A stretch of DNA of 64,000 nucleotides from Paenibacillus sp. SC116. GTDB lineage: Bacteria > Bacillota > Bacilli > Paenibacillales > Paenibacillaceae. The position numbers and the translations under genes are program-made. The DNA lies in the NCBI RefSeq assembly GCF_024733555.1, contig NZ_JANIOF010000001.1, positions 1,095,225 to 1,159,224 of the forward strand. Direction: 5' to 3'. Shown here piece after piece: positions 34,783 to 43,255 of this stretch; within the stretch, counting starts at the first letter, position 1; each line of letters starts with the position of its first letter. The notes beneath the pieces were generated by a model. It saw only the letters and a list, made by a program, of their open reading frames with translations. It was not told the DNA's origin and searched no databases.

Positions 34783-36261
34783 TTATAATATGATAGCTAT
34801 CAAACCACCAGATCCTTCGTTAATTATGCGACCGAGCGTCTCCTGCAGCTTGTAACGCGCATTATCCGGCATCATAGCAATCTTGCCTTGAATGCCTTCA
34901 CGCACAATCGAATGAAGCGAACGGCCAAATATGTCGGACTCCCAAATCTTCGTAGGATCATTCTCGAAGTCCTGCATTAGATAACGCATAAGTTCCTCAC
35001 TCTGTCTCTCCGTACCAATAATCGGAGCAAACTCTGATTCCACATCGACACGTATCATATGTATCGACGGAGCAGTTGCCTTCAATCGAACACCAAAGCG
35101 AGAGCCTTGACGGATGAGTTCAGGCTCATCAAGAGCCATTTCAGCGAGAGTAGGCGCCGCAATACCATAGCCTGTTGTCTTCACCATTTCTAACGCCTCT
35201 TCGAAGCGATCAAATTCTTTCTTCGCATGAGCAAACTGCTGCATGAGTTGAAGCAAATGATCTTTGCCGCGAATTTCGACGCCGACCACTTCCATTAGAA
35301 TTTGATCGTACAGCTCATCTGGAGCATACAAATCGATCTCAGCAACACCTTGCCCCATATCCATGCCACTCAATCCGGCACGTGCGATAAAGTCGTATTC
35401 GGTGAACTGTTGAACGATGCGATCTACATCGCGTAAGCGGCGAATATCTTTCACCGTATCACGGACTGAACTCTCATAGCTGGAACGAAGCCAGTGCTGC
35501 TCATTCAGTACCATTACCCAGCTAGGCAAGTTCACATTTACTTCATGCACAGGGAACTCGTACAGTACTTCGCGCAATACGCCAATAACATCATCTTCAC
35601 CCATCGTAGCAGCACTAAGCGCCAACACAGGTATATCGTACTTCGCATGCAATTCATTACGAAGCGCCTGCGTTTCTTCACTACGCGGTTTCGTCGAGTT
35701 GATAATCAGCACAAATGGCTTGCCGACTTCCTTCAACTCATTAATGACGCGTTCTTCTGACTCCACATAGGAGTGACGTGGTATTTCTGCGATCGTTCCA
35801 TCTGTTGTCACTACTACACCCAACGTTGAGTGTTCCTGTATCACCTTACGAGTTCCTATTTCCGCCGCTTCCTGGAACGGAATCGGGTCTTCAAACCACG
35901 GCGTATTAATCATACGCGGACCACTTTCATCCTCGTATCCTTTTGCACCTTCCACTGCATAACCTACACAGTCTACCAACCTTATATTCACTTCTAGACC
36001 ATCTGTAACTTTAATCTGAACCGCATTGTTCGGAACGAACTTAGGCTCTGTTGTCATAATCGTCTTACCAGCCGCACTTTGTGGAAGTTCATCCACTGCA
36101 CGAATGCGATCGGATTCGTTCGTAATATTCGGCAGCACGACCGTTTCCATGAAACGTTTTATAAATGTTGATTTACCCGTGCGGACCGCACCAACGACCC
36201 CGAGGTAAATATCCCCGCCGGTACGCTCGGCAATGTCCTTAAAAATGTCTACTTTCTCCAA
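34783..36261 (-). CDS. spoIVA: Spore coat morphogenetic ATPase SpoIVA
   Basis: A 492-residue protein, the same length as B. subtilis SpoIVA. It coats the forespore outer membrane and polymerises on ATP hydrolysis to form the coat base. Walker A is GVVGAVRTGKSTFIKRFME near residue 22, with the Walker B-like LVDCVGYAVEGAKGYEDE and LIINSTKPRSEET. The start is TTG 36261 preceded by GAGGAGGGG, giving the expected LEKVDIFKDIAERTGG; longer ATG starts upstream lack family support. A sigma-E-type promoter lies about 185 nt upstream. Confidence 0.97.
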   Translation of the reverse strand: MEKVDIFKDIAERTGGDIYLGVVGAVRTGKSTFIKRFMETVVLPNITNESDRIRAVDELPQSAAGKTIMTTEPKFVPNNAVQIKVTDGLEVNIRLVDCVGYAVEGAKGYEDESGPRMINTPWFEDPIPFQEAAEIGTRKVIQEHSTLGVVVTTDGTIAEIPRHSYVESEERVINELKEVGKPFVLIINSTKPRSEETQALRNELHAKYDIPVLALSAATMGEDDVIGVLREVLYEFPVHEVNVNLPSWVMVLNEQHWLRSSYESSVRDTVKDIRRLRDVDRIVQQFTEYDFIARAGLSGMDMGQGVAEIDLYAPDELYDQILMEVVGVEIRGKDHLLQLMQQFAHAKKEFDRFEEALEMVKTTGYGIAAPTLAEMALDEPELIRQGSRFGVRLKATAPSIHMIRVDVESEFAPIIGTERQSEELMRYLMQDFENDPTKIWESDIFGRSLHSIVREGIQGKIAMMPDNARYKLQETLGRIINEGSGGLIAIIL

Positions 36262-36443
36262 TTGATATCCCCTCCTCAAATAATTCCCGACGGACATGAA
36301 GGCAGCGTCCGCCTTCCGCCCTTCAGAAACAATTAGCACCGTTGCTGGAATTGAGCTATTGCCGTTGTCGCCAGTGTTCGCCGCCCGGTTCATATGCAGC
36401 AATGAGCAAGCGATGCAACCTGTACATGCTTTGGACTAGTAAC

Positions 36444-36472
36444 ATCATATGATAGAACGCCATAAATATGAC
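36444..36472 (-). promoter_or_regulatory. Sigma-E-type promoter of spoIVA
   Basis: Minus-strand GTCATATT (36472-36465), 13-nt spacer, CATATGAT (36451-36444). Both boxes and the short spacer fit the mother-cell sigma-E consensus, and spoIVA is a sigma-E gene in Bacillus. Confidence 0.7.
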
Positions 36473-36628
36473 GATCAGCCACACTTTTTTTACTATCGCT
36501 GCTCACAATGTTAGTAAATAACTATGAGGGGCTCTTCAGCAGAGCGACGCCTTCCTACACAGGTATATGCTTTTTGTTCAAATATATGACAACCATTATG
36601 TATTTCTGTATGAGAAAACGTATAAATT

Positions 36629-36662
36629 AAAAAAGCAAGTGCAGCCTCTTAGCTGCACTTGC
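36629..36662 (-). terminator. Terminator after yphF
   Basis: GCAAGTGCAGC and GCTGCACTTGC form a perfect 11-bp stem followed by six Ts on the minus strand. It separates yphF from spoIVA. Confidence 0.92.
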
Positions 36663-36694
36663 TTCTATTTGCTATAGGATTGACTAGACTTCAC

Positions 36695-37426
36695 TCATGA
36701 GCCAACGCTTTTCTTGGGCCAAGGTGCGTTGTCTCTCCATTCATAAACAGGAGATTTTACAGGCACAAACAAACCTTCCGTTACGAGCAACTCCTGAATA
36801 TCATCTGTTTGGTCAGCAGGTTTCTTGCCCGATTTCTCAACAGCCTTCATGATGTCTGGAGCATAATCAGCATACACATTTCCTTGCTCATCCATAATAA
36901 AAGTGAGGGTATCACCACTGTAGGGACTCCTAACATCGACAGGGCGAGCACCTATCTTCTCTAGTGATATTTCGAAAAATCCAGGATATAATTGTTCTTT
37001 GCTTGGCAGTTGCCCTGCATTCTTCTCTCGATACATCGTAACGGCTCGCTGCAGATCATTTACCCTTTGAGCTGTAGGAAGATGCATTAGACGAACCGTA
37101 GGTTTTTTCTCTTCGTTAACGATTAGGTAAACCCCAGTCCCACCGCTCTCAAATGCATTCGCAGGAATTGTACCGAGCACTTCATTGGCCAGCAAAACTT
37201 CAAAATTGATCTTGAATTTCTCGTATCTCGGCACAGATTGGTCAGCAGTAACAATGGGAAGTAATGAATTTTGTTTCTGATATTCGTCAACTGCATTCTG
37301 AACGAGCAAAATTCCATCTTTAGCAGAAGCTTGATTCTCTTTCCGAAGCTCATTCGGGTACATACATCCTTGCAAGAGCAAACATACAACGAGAATGATG
37401 CTGACTACGAATTTAGTACGACTCAA
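36695..37426 (-). CDS. yphF: YphF-like lipoprotein
   Basis: A 243-residue lipoprotein with signal peptide and lipobox (VVCLLLQGCMYP, Cys21). Two similar segments follow, each with a helix plus short strand (LLVQNAVDEYQKQNSLLPIV and LQRAVTMYREKNAGQLPS), suggesting an internal duplication. B. subtilis has yphF in the same place before spoIVA, of nearly equal length. Function unknown. Confidence 0.7.
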   Translation of the reverse strand: MSRTKFVVSIILVVCLLLQGCMYPNELRKENQASAKDGILLVQNAVDEYQKQNSLLPIVTADQSVPRYEKFKINFEVLLANEVLGTIPANAFESGGTGVYLIVNEEKKPTVRLMHLPTAQRVNDLQRAVTMYREKNAGQLPSKEQLYPGFFEISLEKIGARPVDVRSPYSGDTLTFIMDEQGNVYADYAPDIMKAVEKSGKKPADQTDDIQELLVTEGLFVPVKSPVYEWRDNAPWPKKSVGS

Positions 37427-37445
37427 TCCGCCTCTCCTCCCCCGC

Positions 37446-37811
37446 CTACCATAGACGGTCTTCCTCTTGTTGCTCCAACAGTCGTTTACGAACTGCCGCC
37501 TTTAAAGGATCTTCTGGTACATGAACGATCACTTTACCATTTGAAGAGCCAGATCCAATAATACGAGCCTGACAGGCTAATCGCTCTCCACAAGTTGAGA
37601 AAAAACCCATCTTGCGCTGTTCCGCCTCAGTGGGGGATTGAATTAGCCCCTCATCAGCTTCTATTGTTACTTTGCATTGCAAACAGCCTGCTTTGCCTTC
37701 ACAACGAGTCCGAATGGAAACACGTGCTTTGCGCGCAGCCTCCAACACACTCATTCCTTGCTTCATTTCAATATGTTTGCCATCAGGTTCAAACTGAATG
37801 CTAACGCTCAT
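37446..37811 (-). CDS. 2Fe-2S ferredoxin (121 aa)
   Basis: A plant-type ferredoxin domain of about 90 residues with a charged C-terminal tail. Cluster cysteines are in CEGKAGCLQC (C-x5-C-x2-C, residues 36-45) and LACQAR (near residue 78). The tail (EDPLKAAVRKRLLEQQEEDR) is a likely helix. It is the downstream partner of a second, different ferredoxin at 38522-38824, with a nucleotidyltransferase-like gene between. Confidence 0.88.
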   Translation of the reverse strand: MSVSIQFEPDGKHIEMKQGMSVLEAARKARVSIRTRCEGKAGCLQCKVTIEADEGLIQSPTEAEQRKMGFFSTCGERLACQARIIGSGSSNGKVIVHVPEDPLKAAVRKRLLEQQEEDRLW

Positions 37812-37875
37812 GCAGCACCTCCTTTATGTGGATGCTGGGAGAGTTGTTCCAACAACACATTGTAGAATTACTCAC

Positions 37876-38499
37876 TTAATCATTGCTGTGTACGTTAACT
37901 TCATACGCTTCTAGGCATAATTCAGGTAATACACGTTGAATGTTTATATATGCGCTAGAGGATGGCTGACATCTAGATAATACATATGACAAAACCTCTT
38001 CATGCTGCTGGGGATTGCATCGGATTGCCGCTGCAATTGCATCTACACGCTCTATTCTTCCCCTTAGCATATTAAAAAGCAGTTCATGTATGAGTGGTGT
38101 CAATCTAATGGATTGTGCTCCAACTATCGCAGGTGGCGCATACTGCCACAAACCCGTGCTAACTTCCATCTGGTAGCTGCACCATTCATTCCTTACATTG
38201 AATTGTCCAACAAGCTCTACAGAACAACGATATATCTCATAATGACTTAGCAACGAGCGGTACATTTCTGTCTCATTCCAAGCCGCGTCATCCGTAGATT
38301 TGCTCCGCCATAATTGATGCAGCAGCTCTGCATCGCCTTGATCGGCGAATACATCAATATCATTTGGCGGAGCCAGTAGCTCCACTCCTTGTAACAATAG
38401 GCTGCAACTGCCACCTATTATCCATTTCGATGATTCATGCGATTGACTTGCAAGCCACTCAATCGCATGAGCCATCGTTTCTGTCATTTGTTGATGCAT
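37876..38499 (-). CDS. Nucleotidyltransferase-like protein
   Basis: A 207-residue protein with a minimal nucleotidyltransferase signature: IIGGSCSLLLQG followed by PNDIDVFAD, the G-S and D-x-D metal pair. A third carboxylate may be in CSVELVGQF. The C-terminal part is helical. The fold occurs in AbiEii-type toxins, antibiotic adenylyltransferases and tRNA-end enzymes; no toxin-antitoxin partner is seen. The start ATG 38499 follows ACGGGG; it lies 22 nt after the ferredoxin at 38522. Confidence 0.6.
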   Translation of the reverse strand: MHQQMTETMAHAIEWLASQSHESSKWIIGGSCSLLLQGVELLAPPNDIDVFADQGDAELLHQLWRSKSTDDAAWNETEMYRSLLSHYEIYRCSVELVGQFNVRNEWCSYQMEVSTGLWQYAPPAIVGAQSIRLTPLIHELLFNMLRGRIERVDAIAAAIRCNPQQHEEVLSYVLSRCQPSSSAYINIQRVLPELCLEAYEVNVHSND

Positions 38500-38521
38500 A
38501 GTAAACCCCGTCACAATTTCA

Positions 38522-38824
38522 TTAGTAATATGGTGCAAACTTCGCTGTTATTGTCGTATTAGCTTCTAACACTTTAGCCTGACATGCTAATCGGTAACCT
38601 ACTCGCAGCTCATCTTCGTCCATTCGATCCCACTCAGCATCTGTTATTTCGTTCAATTGGAGATGCCCTTCCTCAACCAGACAGCGGCACTGTGCACACG
38701 TTCCTCGTTCACATCTATATTGCCAGTCCAATTGAAGTTCAATTGCTGACTGCAGCAACGTTTTGCCTACAATGATATCGGCTTGTCCTTCTTTTGTTCG
38801 ACCCCTTAATTTAAGTTCTCCCAT
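38522..38824 (-). CDS. 2Fe-2S ferredoxin (100 aa)
   Basis: A ferredoxin with cysteines in CERGTCAQCRC (C-x5-C-x2-C, plus one more Cys) and RLACQAK. It lacks the charged tail of the other ferredoxin, and the two share only the cluster loop, so they are not a recent duplicate. ATG 38824 follows AGGGG at 10 nt. The gene starts 13 nt past the yphE stop and likely shares its transcript. Confidence 0.87.
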   Translation of the reverse strand: MGELKLRGRTKEGQADIIVGKTLLQSAIELQLDWQYRCERGTCAQCRCLVEEGHLQLNEITDAEWDRMDEDELRVGYRLACQAKVLEANTTITAKFAPYY

Positions 38825-38837
38825 ATGTACTGAGCCC

Positions 38838-39017
38838 CTATACAATTGAAATAAAGCTGTATAACATTCCAAGCAAGAGTATGACAAATGCGACTAACGT
38901 TAATATTGCCTTAATCCATCCACGAGTCTTGGATCGGGCAAACACAACGAGGATTGCTGATAAAGCCATGAGACCAATTCCGATAAAAGAAACCCACATC
39001 TTCGTTAAACCATCCAT
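38838..39017 (-). CDS. yphE: YphE-like DUF2768 membrane protein
   Basis: A 59-residue protein made of two membrane helices (MWVSFIGIGLMALSAILVVF and ILTLVAFVILLLGMLYSFI) joined by a basic loop (ARSKTRGWIK). Length, topology and position between gpsA and yphF/spoIVA match YphE. GGGAG lies 8 nt before ATG 39017; a start 5 codons earlier is possible. Linked to sporulation by position only. Confidence 0.65.
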   Translation of the reverse strand: MDGLTKMWVSFIGIGLMALSAILVVFARSKTRGWIKAILTLVAFVILLLGMLYSFISIV

Positions 39018-39075
39018 GCCAACGTCTCCCATTCTTCCAAACTGAACCTATTATAACATCCGTCATAAAGAAACA

Positions 39076-39116
39076 AAAGACGACATATTGGTTGAATTAA
39101 CCAACATGTCGTCTTT
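39076..39116. terminator. Terminator between spoVIF and yphE
   Basis: AAAGACGACAT pairs with ATGTCGTCTTT, with an inner GGTT/AACC stem. T tract on the minus side, 15 nt past the spoVIF stop. Confidence 0.8.
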
Positions 39117-39131
39117 ACGATTAGCTGCAGC

Positions 39132-39410
39132 CTATTTCTTCATCATCAGTTTCATCAGTGACTCTAGACTGCCTCCATTTATCCCGCTCTTTTTCACGGT
39201 AGTTACAATCTCATTCACCGTTGACTCCGTAACGGGCACATTCGCCATCATAGCGACCTGCTTAATGAGCTGTCGAAGCTGAGCCTCACTCTGCATCGTT
39301 TCTGAAGTTACAGTACTCGCCACGTTTTTGATCTGATTTTCTGAGATAGGTTTGCTAATCTTCTTATTAATTGCTTGGAGTGCATCTTTAGGAACTTTCC
39401 CCTTCGACAT
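39132..39410 (-). CDS. spoVIF: Stage VI sporulation protein F-like
   Basis: A 92-residue helical protein (AINKKISKPISENQIKNVAS, then AQLRQLIKQVAMMANVPVTE). The repeated short helices and C-terminal LMKLMMKK resemble the SpoVIF/YjcC family of spore-coat related regulators. Position among spore genes fits. GGAGGGAC lies before the start. The assignment rests on composition and size, so it is moderate. Confidence 0.55.
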   Translation of the reverse strand: MSKGKVPKDALQAINKKISKPISENQIKNVASTVTSETMQSEAQLRQLIKQVAMMANVPVTESTVNEIVTTVKKSGINGGSLESLMKLMMKK

Positions 39411-39506
39411 GTCACTTGTCCCTCCTCAACTGAACTCTTCATAGTGTATGAAAGAGCAAGCACGAAGGTGAGGCTCGTTACCATGTCCAATTGAAATCAT
39501 GTCCAT

Positions 39507-40529
39507 TTAGAACGAGATATCTTCAATCTCATTTTTCCGGACACGGCCCATTAACTTCTCTACAGCTGTCTTAGGGTCAAGTTGTTCGAACAGAACTCGA
39601 TATAACTGCTCTGTGATTGGCATTTGTACATCGTGCTTCTCAGCCAATATATAAGCAGCCTTCGTTGTACGAATACCTTCCACAACCATGCCCATCTGCT
39701 CAAGGACTTCATCAATAGGCATTCCTTGACCAATCATGGAGCCAGCACGCCAATTCCGACTATGTTGACTTGTACAAGTCACAACTAAGTCACCAACACC
39801 TGCTAAGCCAGCAAACGTTAATGGATTGGCCCCCATAGCTGTTCCTAGGCGAACAATTTCAGCTAGTCCACGCGTAATGAGCGCTGCTTTGCCATTATCA
39901 CCGAATTTAAGACCATCTGAGAGCCCCGCACCCAATGCTATAATGTTCTTTAGCGCACCAGCCAGTTCTACACCAACTATATCTGAGTTCGTATAGACAC
40001 GGAAATAAGAATCATTCATAAATAAATCTTGTGCCATCGCAGCCGTTTCCAGTGACGCTGAAGCGATAACGACTGTTGTTGGGCATTGACTAATTACTTC
40101 TTCCGCGTGGCTTGGACCAGATAACACAGCAATGCGTTCTTCACCACATTGAAGTTCGTCATTAAGCACCTCGGACATTCTTGCAAGTGTTTCCGTTTCA
40201 AATCCCTTAACGGCATGTACGATGAACATATCCTGCTGCCAATGCTGCTTCATTTGTGCTGCTACACCGCGCAATGCTGCCGATGGGGCCACAATTACAC
40301 ATGCATATGCGCCATTCATCGCATCCTCGATGGAAGTTGTTGCCCGGATAGCAGAACTCAAGATTGCATTTGGCAAATACTTTTGATTCGTGTGCCGTTC
40401 ATTCATTTCAACAGCTTGCTGTTCGCTGCGCGTCCAGACGACTACTTCATGTTGATTGTCAGCCAATACTTGGCATAACGCTGTTCCCCAACTCCCAGCT
40501 ACAAATACAGCAACCTTTTTAACGGACAC
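39507..40529 (-). CDS. gpsA: Glycerol-3-phosphate dehydrogenase (NAD(P)+)
   Basis: A 340-residue enzyme supplying sn-glycerol 3-phosphate for phospholipids. Catalytic and substrate motifs are ELAGALKNIIALGAGLSDGL (catalytic Lys), FAGLAGVGDLVVTCTS and SRNWRAGSMIGQG. The start is GTG 40529 with GGAGG upstream. Oddity: the Rossmann motif, usually GAGSWGTA, reads VAGSWGTA (GTA codon instead of GGA). It overlaps plsY by 11 nt. Confidence 0.95.
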   Translation of the reverse strand: MSVKKVAVFVAGSWGTALCQVLADNQHEVVVWTRSEQQAVEMNERHTNQKYLPNAILSSAIRATTSIEDAMNGAYACVIVAPSAALRGVAAQMKQHWQQDMFIVHAVKGFETETLARMSEVLNDELQCGEERIAVLSGPSHAEEVISQCPTTVVIASASLETAAMAQDLFMNDSYFRVYTNSDIVGVELAGALKNIIALGAGLSDGLKFGDNGKAALITRGLAEIVRLGTAMGANPLTFAGLAGVGDLVVTCTSQHSRNWRAGSMIGQGMPIDEVLEQMGMVVEGIRTTKAAYILAEKHDVQMPITEQLYRVLFEQLDPKTAVEKLMGRVRKNEIEDISF

Positions 40530-41133
40530 GTGCTTCTCCTCCCTTATTGGCCCCGAGACGATTCTCTGTGCCCTTCATCAGCTTCACAATATTATTGCGA
40601 TGAGCGAAGAAAGCAAAGAGACAAAGTAACACGCTGCCTAAGAAGATACTACTGTCGTATTGATATAACCAAATAAACACTGGTGTCAAAAATGCAAATA
40701 CTAGCGAACCAAGGGATACGTACTTTTTCCATACGATGGTCAATATCGCGAGCACAGACGCTGATAGTGCTGCCCAAAATGCCAACACGGCGAGAACCCC
40801 AATCGTAGTAGCGATTCCCTTCCCACCACGAAAACGGAAAAAGATCGGCCAGTTGTGGCCGGCAATAGCTGCGATTCCACAAACTACAGCTACCCATGAG
40901 TCATCCGATACAAGGTAGCCCAACAAAACAGCAGCAATACCTTTTAATGCATCGAGCAGTAATACGCAGATAGCAGGACCTTTCCCTAATACACGCAACG
41001 TATTGGTCGCACCAGCGTTGCCGCTGCCATGGTGCCGAATATCAATACCACGAAGCCATTTGGCAAACAGCACGCTGAAACTAACTGAGCCAATCAAATA
41101 GCTGCCGATTATAGAAAGTATGGGTAACGTCAA
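40519..41133 (-). CDS. plsY: Acyl-phosphate glycerol-3-phosphate acyltransferase
   Basis: A 204-residue membrane acyltransferase with five helices. The three catalytic loops are GSVSFSVLFAKW, HGSGNAGATNTLRVLG and FRFRGGKGIATTIG. It acylates glycerol 3-phosphate made by the next gene, gpsA, which it overlaps. Start codon is TTG 41133, 9 nt after AGGAG. Confidence 0.95.
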   Translation of the reverse strand: MTLPILSIIGSYLIGSVSFSVLFAKWLRGIDIRHHGSGNAGATNTLRVLGKGPAICVLLLDALKGIAAVLLGYLVSDDSWVAVVCGIAAIAGHNWPIFFRFRGGKGIATTIGVLAVLAFWAALSASVLAILTIVWKKYVSLGSLVFAFLTPVFIWLYQYDSSIFLGSVLLCLFAFFAHRNNIVKLMKGTENRLGANKGGEARVR

Positions 41134-41145
41134 CTTAGATCGCTC

Positions 41146-42468
41146 CTAACTCTCGTCTGATTTGCGACGCGTAAACAATCGCATCGGCGTTCCTTCAAAG
41201 TCAAACGAAGCGCGAATGCGGTTTTCCAGATAACGCTCGTACGAGAAGTGCATAAGTTCTGGATCGTTGACAAAAATTACCATCGTAGGTGGTTTAACCG
41301 CTACTTGAGTAGCATAGTTGATCCGCAGACGACGACCTTTGTCAGTCGGCGGCGGGTTGTAAGCAACCGCATCTGAAATAACGTCATTAAGCAAGTGAGT
41401 CGGGATACGTCTAGCATGCTGTTGCGCTACATGTTGAATAACTGGCAGCAGTTTATGTAAGCGCTGCTTCGTTTTCGCTGACAAGAATACGATTGGAGCG
41501 TAAGTCATAAACAAGAACTGATCTCGAACGTTCTGCTCAGTCTGGTTCATCGTCTTGTCATCTTTATCAACTACATCCCATTTGTTCACAACGAATAACG
41601 CTGCTTTACCAGCTTCATGAGCATAGCCTGCAATATGCTTATCCTGTTCAATGATTCCTTCTTCACCATTAATAACGACCAATACAACATCTGCCCGCTC
41701 TATGGCTTTAAGGGAACGCATTACACTGTACTTTTCCGTTGTTTCATACACTTTACCACGCTTACGCATACCTGCTGTATCAATAATGACATATTTCTGA
41801 CCGTCTTTTTCGAACGGTGTATCAATCGCATCACGCGTAGTACCAGCAACTTCACTTACGATAACTCGATCTTCACCTAGTATAGCGTTAACTAACGAAG
41901 ACTTACCAACATTCGGACGGCCGATTAATGCTACTTTAATGACATCATCTTCATACTCATCTTCAGTCAAATCAGGCAATTTTGTTACAACTTCATCCAA
42001 CAAATCGCCGATTCCCATTCCGTGAGAGCCCGATATTGGCACAGGGTCACCGAATCCAAGTGAATAAAACTCATAAATATCATCCATACGGCTCATGTTA
42101 TCGACTTTGTTAATTGCTAAAATAACAGGTTTACCAGAACGGAAGAGGATTTGTGCCACTTCTTCATCCGACTGTGTTACACCGCTCTTAGCCTCGCACA
42201 TAAATATGATAACGTCCGCTTCTTCAATCGCCAGTTCTGCTTGAACACGAATGGAACGAAGAATATGATCGACACCGTCAATCTCGATTCCACCTGTATC
42301 AATAATGTTGAACGTCTTCCCGTTCCATTCGCCCGAGCCATAAATACGATCTCTAGTAACGCCGGGCTTGTCTTCCACAATTGCCAATCGATCGCCTATG
42401 ACACGGTTAAAAATGGTCGATTTCCCGACATTCGGCCTTCCGACGATGGCAACAACGGGTTTTGCCAT
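41146..42468 (-). CDS. der: Ribosome-assembly GTPase Der (EngA)
   Basis: A 440-residue GTPase with two tandem G domains and a C-terminal KH-like domain. G1 motifs are [13 protein letters not shown] and [14 protein letters not shown]3 motifs DTGGIE and [12 protein letters not shown]4 motifs NKVD and NKWD. It is essential for 50S subunit assembly. AAGGAG before ATG 42468 sets the start. Confidence 0.97.
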   Translation of the reverse strand: MAKPVVAIVGRPNVGKSTIFNRVIGDRLAIVEDKPGVTRDRIYGSGEWNGKTFNIIDTGGIEIDGVDHILRSIRVQAELAIEEADVIIFMCEAKSGVTQSDEEVAQILFRSGKPVILAINKVDNMSRMDDIYEFYSLGFGDPVPISGSHGMGIGDLLDEVVTKLPDLTEDEYEDDVIKVALIGRPNVGKSSLVNAILGEDRVIVSEVAGTTRDAIDTPFEKDGQKYVIIDTAGMRKRGKVYETTEKYSVMRSLKAIERADVVLVVINGEEGIIEQDKHIAGYAHEAGKAALFVVNKWDVVDKDDKTMNQTEQNVRDQFLFMTYAPIVFLSAKTKQRLHKLLPVIQHVAQQHARRIPTHLLNDVISDAVAYNPPPTDKGRRLRINYATQVAVKPPTMVIFVNDPELMHFSYERYLENRIRASFDFEGTPMRLFTRRKSDES

Positions 42469-42541
42469 GCAGTTCACTCCTTCATTTACCTAAACAATAT
42501 ACACGTAAAACATCATATCAGAAAAATCACGGATTGGCTAA

Positions 42542-43168
42542 CTATTCCCGACGCATGTACATGACAAATCGCTCTGCATAGAGTAAAATTAATGCGCTAA
42601 GGCGGCATACAACAAAGGTCATCCACCATTCATCAGCTGTTGATAATGTACCAAATAACATACCGAGTGTTGCTTTATCACGTGCTTGCACTAACCATTC
42701 CTTACATAGTAGAACACCTGTCACAACGATAAATGAACTGCTCGCAGACGAATACATAATCCCTACAACTACTCCAACAACTACACTTATCAACAACGGA
42801 GTAAAAGAATTGACCCACGTGTCTCCAGCTTCACGTAATAGCTCAACGATCATCCATAATGCGGCAATGATCGCTATCTGTCCACAAAGCACGATGCAGT
42901 CTGAAAAATTCATGCCTTCTCGCCATAGCTGCACGAACATGGCTATTGCAACGAGGCAAATAAGCAGCCATCCTAAGTCCCAAATTGTTTCACCTACTCT
43001 AAGTTGTAGTCCTGTCACCCATAACCAAGTCCCAATACCGAGGATGAGCACATAACTTGACGCATGAGGCAAAATCACCTGTCTCCAACCAGTAAATACG
43101 AGGATGATGGAACAGACCGCACATAATGCTGCAACGGTCCCTGGCACTGAAGCAATCTGTAGCCCCAT
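42542..43168 (-). CDS. yphA: YphA-like membrane protein
   Basis: A 208-residue hydrophobic protein with six or so helices (VAALCAVCSIILVFTG, LISVVVGVVVGIMYSSASSS and others). YphA is a membrane protein of like size near der in B. subtilis; I use that name only from position and topology. GGAGGG before ATG 43168. Function unknown. Confidence 0.5.
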   Translation of the reverse strand: MGLQIASVPGTVAALCAVCSIILVFTGWRQVILPHASSYVLILGIGTWLWVTGLQLRVGETIWDLGWLLICLVAIAMFVQLWREGMNFSDCIVLCGQIAIIAALWMIVELLREAGDTWVNSFTPLLISVVVGVVVGIMYSSASSSFIVVTGVLLCKEWLVQARDKATLGMLFGTLSTADEWWMTFVVCRLSALILLYAERFVMYMRRE

Positions 43169-43219
43169 CTTGCATCCCTCCATTCTATGTTAGGATGGGA
43201 TAAAGCAAGACAAAATAAA

Positions 43220-43243
43220 CGGCAACCCTCATGAGGATTGCCG
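43220..43243 (-). terminator. Terminator after the S1-domain gene
   Basis: CGGCAATCCTC-ATG-AGGGTTGCCG stem followed by TTTATTTT on the minus strand, 12 nt past the stop. Confidence 0.85.
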
Positions 43244-43255
43244 CTCGTTTACATC

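Noticed and set aside
37876-38499. Nucleotidyltransferase-like protein considered as an AbiEii toxin
   Set aside because: No AbiEi-type antitoxin is adjacent; it is flanked by ferredoxin genes on the same strand.
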